NCBI GenBank assembly: GCA_034508935.3
Contig: CM067448.1
Location: forward strand, 60,033,947-60,097,946
Source: Berghia stephanieae
Taxonomy: Eukaryota > Mollusca > Gastropoda > Nudibranchia > Aeolidiidae
Length of the DNA: 64,000 nt
Direction: 5' to 3'
Shown here: piece by piece, positions 1 to 13,300 of the stretch
Position numbering within the stretch: the first letter of the stretch is position 1
Layout of the letters: the number at the start of each line of letters is the position of its first letter
Made by a program: the position numbers and the translations under genes
Notes under the pieces: generated by a model
The model's input: the letters and a program-made list of their open reading frames with translations, nothing else
Database searches by the model: none
Told to the model about the DNA's origin: nothing

Positions 1-99
1 AAAACTAAAGCAACAGTTACAGCTCTTGGTATCTTAACATGTTTCATTCATGGCAAAGAAGGATAAAGAGAAATTTCAAAATGGAATGGGGAAGTAAAT

Positions 100-105
100 T
101 TTATT
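100..105 (-). other. candidate DIS3 polyadenylation signal
   Basis: AATAAA on the minus strand, about 355 nt past the DIS3 stop codon. It is the first canonical hexamer I see downstream. An ATTAAA overlaps the stop itself and is too close to serve. Confidence 0.4.
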
Positions 106-459
106 TTCATGTAATGAGATTTTCTTTTTGTTCTCTTAATTCACTTACAAAATTATTGAACAAAATTTCGAAAAAAATTGCTTAAAATCTTTTTTAAAAC
201 ATTTTGGTTGAGTAAATATTTTTTATGATTTTGATATTACACAAATATTCTAAGTTTGGGTGACATGAACGAGCATAACATAACAGTTAAATATTCTCCA
301 AATGTTGGTGCTGAGTAAGAGGCATGGATAAAATAGTAAATAAAACATTTTCAATAAATATTTTATAAAAAGTATTGAGAAAAAAAAGGAAGAAATTCAA
401 ATTCAAACTGCTCATCTCTGAAAACAACCAAACTGTATTCAACAATACGAGATAATTCT

Positions 460-3400
460 TTAATGTTTCATTTTTCTTTTTTTCTCCGGAGGCTTTCCAC
501 CTTTTTTGGCATTTGTAGGAGCATCTGTGTGCGTTTTTCCGCTTTCAATAACGGATGGGACACTGAAGCCAGGAATCTAAGGAAAAGATGGGGGGGATAA
601 ACCAAGAAAATAAATGAAAATGTAATGAAATTTATTTTGCTTTCAAATCCATTGAAATAATGTGCACAGTGCATGCACCCATTTTGCAAATTTTGAACAT
701 TTTTCCATTCATTCGTTTCACATGATTTGGCATTGACATTATTTATCCAATATCCATGCAAAATCAAACCAAGATCTCTGTAACTTTGTTTCAATGCCTG
801 ATATTTCATGGACCAAAGATATTTTTTGCCTCCTCAGTGATGATAATGGCAATTTGTCAAAAAGGAGGAAAGTGTATCAGTCCATTGGGCAAACTCACGC
901 CGAAATACAAAAATTGCATTACATCTAATGAATTGTCCTTTCTGGAAAATAATTTTAAAAGCTTACAATATTAATCAAACTGCTATCTACATCAAGAGAA
1001 GATAATTTTTTGGTCCAAAGGCTATGTTACTGCAACCTAGTGTTTATGCAGTTTATAAATTAGACTCATAAATATCTAACAACTTGCAAAACATAGTCTA
1101 TCTAAACAAAGGAAAAATAGTAATTATTAATAATTTGAACAATTGCTTTCAGAGTCGATAATCACCTTTGCTTATTGTAATATTTTATCTTTCTATGACA
1201 AGATGACTTCTAAATACAAAACATGAAAAGAGAGAGACAGAGAGAGTGAGTTATGAATTGATTTTTTTCTATTTTTTTTTTCCAATTCCTACCCAACATC
1301 TATTCATCCAAGGACACCACTGGCCTTGTGTTACTTTTGACATTTGGTGCCACCCTGTTTAGGCTAACGTCATAAAAATGCGAGTGTCACCAAAATTTAT
1401 GCAACTGGGCACAGGTGTCAAAATTTGACACAAGACATGAAGATGATTTTTTTCATCCATCTACCATGGAGCCACCTGAGTGCTTTTCATAGAAAAAGGT
1501 TTGACACTGCAAAAACAGCGGAAGATTTCAAAGAAAATCCCAAATTCCAGGAATCATCACTGCCTCCTGAAATACGATGTATTCATACTTGAAACAATTT
1601 GTATGAATAACAATGTGATAAAATCACGTGGATAAATAGCGATAAAACTTCTAATATGAGTCTGAGCCAAAGGTCGTATTTGTGATGTTTGCCACAAAAA
1701 TCCTCCACCAATACTAGTACTAGGGTATTTTGAAAAAAAAACTAAGTACAGAAAGAAAAAAAGGCATTTCATCGGTTTATATCATTGTAAATAATGTAAA
1801 ATAAACCTTTAAAAACTGGCAATCTAACGACAAAAGAATAGCAAAAATATTTTCTTAAAAGTTCAAAAAGTATGAACAGATTATCAATTTTGTCATACTT
1901 TTTTTACACTTTGAAATGGTCATAAAATATTAATGCTAGATCGTCAGTCTTTGGTATGATTTCCCTCATTTGACCCAGAAAAACTAATGTAAGCAAATTT
2001 TACCCTAGTTTGTTCAAATAACTTAGTATTGGAGTATTTTTGTGGCGAACATCACGAAAACGAACTTATGACACGGCCTGATATAACCCAATCTAAAAAA
2101 ATGATCAGAATGACAAAATCTGACATTTTTGCAGTATAAAGAAACTGCATTCATTCTTTTTCAATAAAAGCATATTAATTTAGGAGTTTTAGATCCTCCA
2201 AACTTCATGCAAAACTACACTACTAAATTTTCAGCATGTCGCATTAAAATGAATGTAAGGTCAACAGTTAAAAAAAAAAAAAGTAGTCCTTCAGAGCCAT
2301 TGGGCCGATGGAGCTGGAGTTTATCCCAGTTTCTATAGCGTGAAACGGACAATAGTAATTGCTTGCTATCCTTTGGATAGGATGCTAGTCTATCGCAAAG
2401 TAATTTCCTTTCCGTCAACTCTAACAGACTAAGCAACCCATTCACTGCTGGGTGGACAGGGGGGGGGTCAGAAAAAATTCTCAACTGCATCTGGGATGGA
2501 TCTCGGTCCCTTTGCGTGTGAAGCGAGTGCTCTACCAACTGAGCTATGGGGACCCCCAAGGTCAACAGTTAACAAGATTCCAATTGGCAAATTGTTTTCC
2601 CTACCTTTGGTTTCACCAGCTTTAGCGAGAGTTTCATGTGTTGAATGTTGGACCTGTCAATACTCAATTGTACCACGACTGGGTCAAAAACATGAAAGGT
2701 CACATCTCCTGATGTCTGCGTATTATTCTATGAAATGTCAGAAAGAAAGGGGGGTTGGGTGGAGAAAGATTAAGGGAAATTGCTGTACAGAAGATCAGAC
2801 TAAAACTCATTTAGAGAAAAGGAAAGATAATAATAATAATGATGATGATGATGTTATAATAAACAATAATGATAATAATAACAACAACAACAACAATAAT
2901 AGTAATAATAATAATAATAATGATAATAATAATAATAATTATTATTATTATTATAATAATAATTTAGTAAAAAGTCCAGCGCAGCATGCATTTCTCATCC
3001 TCTTATTCTTTGTTTTCACAAATTACTCATACAAATCTGAAATTTATAATTTCCCTATTTTCAATGTACAAATTTCACACAATCCTCGTCTTCACTGATT
3101 CCTCGTCTTAAATACTTGTTTCAAGCAAGGACGAGGAATATAGACTGTGCTGTAAATTACAAATTACACCTGAAGGGATAAATCATTGACTTTTAAAAAG
3201 ACCTTATACTAAGAGATAAAGCCTTTCGAAACTTTTCACTACTTTTATTTTTAAAACGCTTGGTTAATCTCATAAATAATACATCAAACCAAAAGAATAA
3301 CTATAAACACAAAGAGTTGATCCACACAAGCACCTAATGTTAAATGTGACAAATTAGGGAACAGGCACTAGTGTAAGATAAAAATGTGAAAATAAGTGTG

Positions 3401-6400
3401 TTTAAAACAGTGCCAAACAAAGCAAGAAAGAAAAATACAAGAAAAAAAAAGAATCCCAAAATCTCAGTCTTCCTTGAAGAGGCAGGCTGATTTTTTGGGA
3501 TGTTTTTTTTTCTTTTATTTTTCTTTCTTGCTTTGTCTGGCGCTGTTTCAAACAAACTTTTTCAGATCTTTGATGTTAATTGTGCTAAGCTATATCACCT
3601 CTTCGTCATAATGAAACAGGACCGAGGATTGGGAGCCACCAGCACTATTGAGGAACACAGTGCCTTCCAAGCCATATTTGGGTATGAGGACCTGCAATGC
3701 ATTCTTTCTCACAAACAAAACTGTGCCATCTTCGTCTTCGATACGGTTCTTGAAAAATAGCTGAAATATGAAATTTATCAGAAGTATTGTTCATAAAAAG
3801 GAAAAAAGATAATCCTGGTTTAAATTTAAATCGCCTAGAAGACATGCTTACAGTAGCACAAAAATATTTAAATAGACCACTCCCCCCAAAAAAATGTATT
3901 GACTTTTGATGAATGAAACATTTAAAAATATATAAAATTATTCAGTGTGTTAAGTATTGTTCAGAAAAAAAATATTTAAATCCTGGTTTATATCGCCAAG
4001 AAGACATACACAAAGTAGCACAAAAATATTTAAATAGACCTTTCCAAATAAATAAAAAAAATTGAATTTGGTTGAAAAATAAGCTATAGATAAGACATAC
4101 AACACAACTAGTGTACTCAATCTAAGTGTCGTTTTTCATGTGAATGTTGTGTAAACAAATTATGAAAAAGACCTGTCACAAACAAACTTCTAAATATTCA
4201 ATACTTTCATTTAAAAACAACTGTATTTCAAGAGAAGAGAAACAGTATTTACTTTAAAATAAAATATAATTTCAACCCTTCTCTAAAAGCATATTTTCAA
4301 AATGATTTAGACTAAATATATCTACTAAGATATTCAAACTAGAATTAGATATATGAGTAAATATTTTAAAATATCTATTTAAAAAATACAGGAATGATTC
4401 TTGAGTTGAAAAAATTCCTTTCCTGTCAATTGCGAATTTTATTCTTTATTATAACTGACTGATTAAGCTAAATTTTGTGCATGATATTTTGAAATGAAAA
4501 CATCTGTATGAGTGAAATGTGGATGACAATATCAATTCACATTCTTAACTATCGATAAGCATAATTCATGAGATGAAACTGAAATTAGGTGGTATATTTT
4601 TCTATTAATTTCCTTACAAGTTTACTCGATTAATAATACAGTATTGAAAATATCAAATTAAGAAATTAAGGAGCAGGTATCGGTGTAAGATAAAGATCTG
4701 GACAAATGTGTATGAAAGATGCCAGACAAAGCAAGAATGAAAAATACAAGAAAAAAAAAACATCCCAAAAAATCAGTTGAACTCGACTGGGATCGAACCT
4801 CAGACCTTCTGATTACTGGCCAGATGTGCTACTATTACGATGGTAACAGGTCTGACCGGTAATCAGAAGGTCTGCTGTCCGATCCTCAGTCGAGGTCAAC
4901 TGATTATTTTGGGATGTTTTTTTAATTGTACTTTTCATTCTTGCTTTGTCTGGCATCTTTAATACACACTTATTGATGTTTTTTTCTTGTATTTTTCTCT
5001 GGCACCTTTCATACATACTTGTTCAGATCTTTATCTAATAATAACTTACATGAGTGTGTAGATTGACAGAAGCCCTCTCAGCATGTTGAGCCATTTTATG
5101 TCTGTAGTTCAGGTTGTTACAAATGGTCTAAATAGAAAAAATATGTAACATTCGTATTTTAAATGTATACTCAATAACACAAGACTGAACGGCATGTATC
5201 TAGATTACTTCCCTCTAAGTCAAGGGCCAGGTCTAAACTAAGTAATTTAATTCCAAGACAAGGACAGAAAGGTGAAGTTGTCATTCAGAGCCATTAGGCT
5301 TATGGAGCCAGAGCGTGAAACAGACAACAGCAATTGATTGCTACCCTTTGGACAGGACACTAGTCTATCCTAAAGTACTTTTCACCAGATCTAACAGACC
5401 CAAGCTACCAAATCACTGCTGGGTGGACATGGGGGGGAAAGAAAAGACCTCAACTGCACCCGGGATCAATCTCAGTCCCTTTGATTGTGAAGCAAGTGCT
5501 CTACCAACTGAGCTATAGGGACAGAGAGCAACCTGGAAATAGAAATATTTGGGGACAAAAGACTCAGCAACAGATCTCCCAGTGCACCATGGGGGGGGGG
5601 GGGGGGGGGGGGGGGGGTTGAAAGACTCCATCACAATTATGAAAAGTAAAGAAAAATCTTTAGAAGTGACCTTTTTTAAAATTATTAATAATAAAATTCA
5701 AACTGTTATAGAAAAAGGCATAAAATTAAAAGAGTTTTTCTATATTTTTGAGCATTCACTTCATTATATATATAAAAAAAAAAAACACAACTTCCCCCCC
5801 CCCCCCCCCAAATAAAAAAAAAAGAAATTAAAATAAGGAAACAAAAAATCACATAAAAATCCAAGTTCTGATGTAAGAGAATTGAATTATTTTTCTTCCA
5901 TCCAAGCCTACCTGTATTTTTGATTTATCAAGAAGATCAGGATATGAGACATCTGCTCCAATACAAGTGGCCAGCAATCTATGGACTATGATATCTGAGT
6001 ACCTGGGAATTGAAAAACAATCACCAAAAGAATTTAAAAATACAAGGCAAAAATATAACAATGTTGTCTTCATAGAAATATACCTTTTCAATAATATGAT
6101 GATGTGTGATGAATGATGATGACAGATTATGCTATTAGTATTTTAATATAGACTATTATATACAAAATGTAAAACAAAAAATTCACAATATAGTAATAAT
6201 TCATTTCCTCACATCAAAAAGTAAAAAATATTTGATTATCATAATAATTGCTGAAAGAAAGAAGTGACAAGGTAAAAGTCTGTTTTAGCTAGTGACCTAC
6301 TACTGACCTTCGGATGGGAGAAGTGAAATGTGTGTAGATGGGCGTGGCCAGACCATAGTGCTGAAACTCTGCAGGTTGCAGCGTGCCACTGGAGAAGTAG

Positions 6401-9400
6401 ACAGCCTGCATCATACAGCGAGTGGTCATAATTCGGATCATGGTGTTAAAGTAAGGGTTGTCTGGCACCACCGCCTTGTCCAGGCCTTCTGCCAGGCTTT
6501 TGCCACTTGACACATCGATGTGAAAACCCTGTTTGACAGATTAAAGTTAAACGCCATCAATGGAATCAAAGATTGTGTGGTAAGATGTCTTGCCTCGTAC
6601 AAACGACAAGCAATGTTGAACATCCTTTAAGACCAGATGGGTAACTGTTGTAATTTCTCGTCCCACAATGGCATATTTGGGTAAGGCATACCTATCCCAC
6701 TGGACTCAGATTTTAATTGAATTAGTGCCAGTTTGCAGGCAGTTATGGATATTGTAAGAGTGGTAGTAAAAAAAGGGTTCCTTACAGGTGACTTTTACAG
6801 TAAGATATAAAGCCTGCAAGAAAAATAAAAGGAGCATTGTGAAGAAGCTCTATGAGCATTATGAGTTATAGAAATCTGGACATCCAGCTCTAACCTTATA
6901 TCCTGTGCTCTGCCTGTCTTTCAGAGCCATTAGGCCCTGGGAGCTGGGATTTATCCCAGTTTCTGAAGCATGACACTGAAAATAGCAATTGCTTGCTATT
7001 CTTTGGATAGGAAGCTAGTTTAACAGACCCAGTTACCCAATCAATGCTGGGTGGACAGGGGTCAGAAAAAAATATCGACTGCGCCCGGGATGGACCTTGG
7101 TTTCTTTGTGAGGGAGGTGAATGCTCTATCAACTGAGCAGTCAGTTCCCCTGTACAATCAATAAATCTTCACTTATTTATGGCAGAGGGAAGAAGAAAAA
7201 AATCCCTAAAAGATAGGAGTACAGGTTAAATATATGTAATGTTTATTGTAAAAATCCAATTTATACAATACGGTACAAAAAGTATACCTGTCTACTTGAA
7301 CATTTCAAAATCAGTAGCCAACACAAAATTCATCAGTAATAAATGGTACAAATTTAGTAATAATCCGCCAATTAACAACAAAACAAAAAAGGAAAAAATA
7401 ACTGCGTATCTACAACCTTCTATACGTAAAATAAATGTTGTTGACCTCCACCATTACGAGCTTGCAATTAACTAAGCTATCATGAGCGTGAACTGAGCAG
7501 TAGCCTTTCTAACTTTAAGGGAACTTTTTTTCTCTTTCATTGATAACTGCTGGAACTTAAAATTTAAAAAAATAATTGTTTTTTTTATCCCTCTAATACT
7601 ACGACCAAATTGCTGTGAAATCAAAATCCGTAATATTTCTTCCATTTCCGTATGTCCAAAATTGTTACCTAATTTTCGTAACAATTACGGACGATCCGTA
7701 AAAGTAGGCAGATATGTAAAAAGTCATATTCTAATAAATAACTAAACTGATTTGATAATATCCAAATTGCAATGTTGATTGACAAAAATAATACTTACTT
7801 TGGAGGAGGCAGCCTTGAAAAGTGGTTCAAAATTTGAAGCAGGAGGGGCAGGGTGGCGACGCAACAAAGCGCTATCGGGAAACTCATTGACAATCTTCTC
7901 TGCTACAGAAATGTTGGCGAGCAACATGAACTCCTCTACCATGGAATTTGTTTCTCTGTAAGAGATAATGATTGTCATATGAAATTAGTCAAAAGCAAGG
8001 GTGAAAGTTGAGGTCAATCAATTTCCCTGAACAACCCCATCAGGGTTGTTCTTTGTCCGGTTTTAGCCAGAAAACCGGCTATTTTGAATTTTTAGGCTGA
8101 TCTTGTTCGGTATTGGTGAGTTAATTCTTTTTTAAAGATGAAAGTATTGGTTGTTTAAAGGCTGCAGCAATAAAGGGGAAAATAGATGGATATAATGTAT
8201 CCTTTTCTATGATTTAAAGCTGATAGCATCTGATGAAGAGAAGCTTTGCAAGAAATATGCTGGTTATGAGACATATTTCAGGCTTTTTAAAATTTCAGCA
8301 AAGGGCATCCCTGCCCGTGGTGAGGTTTAAATCCCTAAATGTGAAGTGATTCAAAGCACAGCAATCTAACAACACAAGTTAACTTTCTAATTTCTCCTGG
8401 TGAATCTGCATGATAGAAAAGAAAATCACAGCGCAGGTTAAGAAAAAAAAATCTAAATTTTTCAGAAATTCCAGGAATAACAAACAACTTTCACCCCTAG
8501 TCAAAAGATAGGTAGTTAATGTTTATTTAGAGCAGACAGTCCAATCATCATTCATGTAGAATCATTGGTTTCTAAGCATAAGATGTAATATAGGATAATA
8601 CATTATAAAAAAGATTTACTATGTCTACATGTCAGAAATGTCACAGTCAACTCGAGTATATTTTCTCTATGTTATGAGTAAGTATAGAGCAATCGATGAT
8701 GAATGTAAGTCACAACACAATTTATTCTCAGCCCAGTGTTGGGCAAGATCAAGTCATGTGCTCCAACTGAAAAAAAGGAATTATATATTCTCCTGTACTT
8801 TCTAGAAAATGTGAAATCATTAAAATACTCAAATCCCACTTCATATTAATTAAAAACATCAATATCCAAAGGAAATACAAAAACAAGATAAGAGGTCAAA
8901 AGATGCATAAGAAAATCCTCTCAAAAATCTGAAAAATAAAGTTGCAAAACAAAAAGGAATATACACAAATGTGATACTGTGTCAGAATGACCCAGATGCT
9001 TACAACTAAATTTAGAGTCTAAATTATAAAAATTAGTTAAATCGAATTGCTTTAATTTAAAAGGATAAACGTAGTTTCTTGAACTAAAGGTATAAAAAAC
9101 TCCTTATTCTGTGTATTACGATTATTAATTAAAATTATGACATAGTACTAGATTGACTAGTGATTATAATGTCTCGATTACAACAACAACAAACATGTTT
9201 AATTCAAGTTTGAGAAAAAAAAACAAAAACACAAACCAAAATAATATGAAATATCCATCAATGCTATCTATTACTGTCAATAGAGAGTAGCGGGGGTAGG
9301 AGGAAGGAGGGGAAAGGGGAGTGGGATGTGAATGTACTTATTGCTTATTTACAAAAATTTAATATAAAATACCTCAATTCTTTGACTTGAACATCGATGG

Positions 9401-10274
9401 GATCATGAGTCTCACTGTCCACGTGGAAACGAATTTCTGTTGAAGCCAGACTTAGAGCTCTGGTGATGATTTGAAAACAAAAGAATTCTTTTTTAATAAT
9501 AACAGCCAACTTTTCAAAGAGCTAAAATGGGACACCCTAAAGCTCACTTCCGTCATTACCCAAAATGGCTGTAGGTTTGGACTATGATAGTCTACCATCT
9601 AGATTTAGAGCTATACTCTCAATTTGTCTATTCCTTCTCCAGATTGCTAAATCAAGAAACATCAGAACTATTTACGTGGTACTATCTATGCAAGGTGATG
9701 TGATTCGTAGTGAGATCAATGGCATGGTATGTCATCCCTCCTGTTTCAATTCTAAGTACACAACCAGGGATAATGGACTAAATATCACTGTACATTTTTA
9801 CAGAAAATTCCGAATTTGAAGAAAATAAAATATATGAATAAACCTTTTAAAAAATCATGAAATTCATCCTTCTTCATATGAATTGTATCTTTAAAATTCT
9901 TTAGGAATGGCATAATGTAGCTCGATTGTGAAAATATGAAAAGGTTTTAGACAGTGCTAGATAAAGCAGAAAGAAATATGCAAGAAAAAATAATAAAAAA
10001 TAAAAATCAACCAGCCTTACTGAGGATTGAATCTCAGACCTCCTAGTAACCAGGCTGATGTTTTTTAGTAAGTAACATAACATAACATAACATAACATAT
10101 GGTATAGGGCAAAATAGGATAAAATCCCTTGAAGGCCCTTAATATTAATAGTAATGCCATAAATCTATTGATTAAAGATTTCAATAATGATACACGTGGT
10201 AAAGATAGTATTTCAACTTAAATGTACTCATGTAAATGTGGTGTTCAAACATATATCTTTAACCTGACATACAA

Positions 10275-10322
<48 letters not shown>

Positions 10323-13300
10323 TATAGAAGATAACCATAATAATAGAACAATGCATAATATATACATACAAGACTGAAAGCCCTGTCAACAGTAGTGCAA
10401 AAAAGTATTATTTAGGATGATTCTTTTCTTGTATTTTTCTTTCTGCTTTGTCTGGCACTGTTTCAAACACACCTTTTCAGATCTCACACCAGTGCCTGCT
10501 CGTTAAATTTTCACTCTGTAGTTCAATTGGCATTTCTGAATGAAATAACTACAATTTCACTCATTTTTAAACTGAAATTCAACTTTTCAAATCTCAATCT
10601 CGAACAAAACTTCAGAATTTGGACAACATTGGAATCCCCCCCCCCCCCCCCCCCCCAACCCCCCAAATATCTGTATACTTTGATTGAATCTTTTTAAGTA
10701 GAGGGTCTGTTGTACAAACATTTTAAAAATAAAAAATACAATCTTGCCTTTTTTTTGGTCCATAAAGGTAATTCTAAATCTAAAATAAATATTTAGCTTT
10801 ATTATAGCTTGAATAGTATAAGTCATGGGTTGTTGTAGACCAAAAAAAATCTTGCTTATATTTTTTTTGTCCTGGAGGGAGATCCTGAATATAATATTAA
10901 TGTTTAGCTTCATTATTTCTTGAATAGCGTCAGTCATAGAAAAAATCAAATCAAATAACAAAACAGCTTATGTATATTTATATCTATACTAAGTTATCAA
11001 GAATGGCTTGTTTTAAAAAAAGCATTGGAAAAAAACAACAACAAAAAATCAAGCACAAATCTCCACAAACTCACCCGTTGTCCATTCTCTTTTTCTTCAG
11101 TATCTTGGCCAATCGGTTGAGACCCCTGAGACTGACGGTCAAAGCATCGTTGGCCTTGACGTCATCAATCTTCATCTGAGCTTCGGCATATGTTAGGGAA
11201 GCCTGGACAATTTATTAAAACGACACATCAGAATCATATCAACACCTAATTGGAATTCTTAATAGAAAAATCAACACCCACAGCAAGTATTTTCTCTCAT
11301 TTGAGGTAAAAATGATAAAAATTATCATTATTACAGTCCTATAATAGTCACAGTCATTAATAAATAAGAAATCTGCATTTTATTCCCTAAAAATCAAAAG
11401 TCGAGAAAATAAAAGTGTTTTAGGATAAGAAGCAGGATTTCCTTTTTTTTTTAAATTGAAAATGATCATTCTAAAAATATGAATATGCATATAGTTAAAT
11501 TTCAAAACAGTAATAGTAATATAACATTCAAATTCCCACAAAATATTCCAACACACAATTCCCATTTTGGAGGAAAAAATCTGAGCATGTTCTTCCAAAA
11601 ATCTGCAGAATCGAAATTTATCACTCGTAAAATTGCAACAATTAAAGGGCTCCTGGTTAAAGTTCAATGCCAAAGTTGTGTCCTTGGAAAAAGGCTCTTT
11701 ACTCACATATTCTCATTGCACTCAAGTGTAAAATGAGTACTAGTCCAAAACAGCAGTGTCTCTATCGAGAAAAAAAATTGTGATAGTGTCCTACAGCTGC
11801 CATGTCTTGTCTTACATGTGAGGTGTTGCTTTTGGTTTGGGACTACTTGAGCACATTTCAGAGGATCTTAGATATTGCACAATATTAAAAAGCTGAAGCT
11901 CAAGGAGGATTACAAATAGAAAATATTCTCAGGAAATACCTTAGAATCGATGATGCTTTTCATGAACTCTGTTTTGACAATTTCTCCATCTTGCGTCATT
12001 TCCCACAACACAGAAAAGGCGAATCTGTAAGGTAAGAATGATCAATAATTCCTGGGCAAAAATTCATTCTTCTCTCTGTCAAGAAGACTAAAGTGTGATA
12101 CAATACTCATTGGATTCTAGCACGCTCTCTGGAGCCAAAAAGCCTGCTAGAATCTGAGTGTGTTGAAACCTTTTGAGAGGTCAACGATCAAATTCGGTCC
12201 AGTAATAAAGTTTGTAGATGCGTGCAAATGAATCTGGCAACAGGGTGGCCAGATGGTGATTCCCAACATCAAATGACCGACCATTATGCCCTAGCAGGTT
12301 TTATAAATGGCATAAATAATCATTTGAGTCATCGGGTGATAGAATTACCCTTAATTTATGAAAGGTTTGTAAGGTACTCATATAACAATCTGCAAAAAAG
12401 TTTTATAACTTTTAGATTTGCCAGTAATACCGTGTTCCATCGGCTGTACAGACCAATTTTGACCTCCATCCTATTTATAGAATAGATTCTCAGATTGTGA
12501 AAAAATAATTATGGCTAAACAATTCCACCCCCCCCCCCCCCCCACAATCACCTTTCTCCAATTTTTTTAAAAACGAAAAAGAGATTTACTATTTCAAATC
12601 TGCACTGTGTGTAAATATGAGAGACTGTAGCATCTACTTTACTGGAAACAACAAACAATGAAAGCAATGTGTAGTGAATTTTATAAATTTAATGAGTTCT
12701 CTCGTGTTTACGTTTTTGTCTGATCTGGCGTGTAGAGTAGTCTTGCAGTCAGCAGTATGTGGTAAGTCTTAGTAGTTCGTAGGAAACGGAGATCGCCACA
12801 CATGCCCCCCCAAACACGGACTAGTCATCTTCGTAGTACCGAGGTCGTTTAATGGTACGTCCTGATCGAGATAGCTTCTTAGTAGGCACTACGTTAGTAT
12901 CATCAGAAGCAGTACGGAAGTTTTGTATGTTTCTGTTCGTATTCGGTGGGCGTCCACGACGAGGTGGGGTGGCAAGGGAAACTGGTTGCGTAGAATCGAC
13001 AAATGCAGGTTTAAGTCGGTCAATCGAAATCCGTTCTGCTTTGCCACCAACATCGATCAGGAATTGTTTATCTCCAGGGGTTATGACAACATAGGGACCT
13101 GTATACGGCTTCTGAAGGGGTCCTCGGTGGGTGTCAACACGGATGTAAACATATTTTGCTGACATCAAGTTCTTGGGTAAATTTGTTTGATGATAGCCGT
13201 GATGATGTGTTGGCCGTGGTGAATGAAGGGACACGTTTTGCCGAAAGGTTGCCAAAAAGTCTTTAGCGTGGAAGTCTGAAGGATGGTCGGGTATAAACTC

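Noticed and set aside
2496-3098. 200-aa plus-strand frame
   Set aside because: It runs through a SINE, antisense to DIS3 exon 22, and then an Asn-coding AAT microsatellite.
6328-6510. Plus-strand frame over DIS3 exon 18
   Set aside because: Antisense shadow of a conserved RNB exon.
10970-11179. Plus-strand 69-aa frame
   Set aside because: Antisense to DIS3 exon 15 and AT-rich intron; no support.
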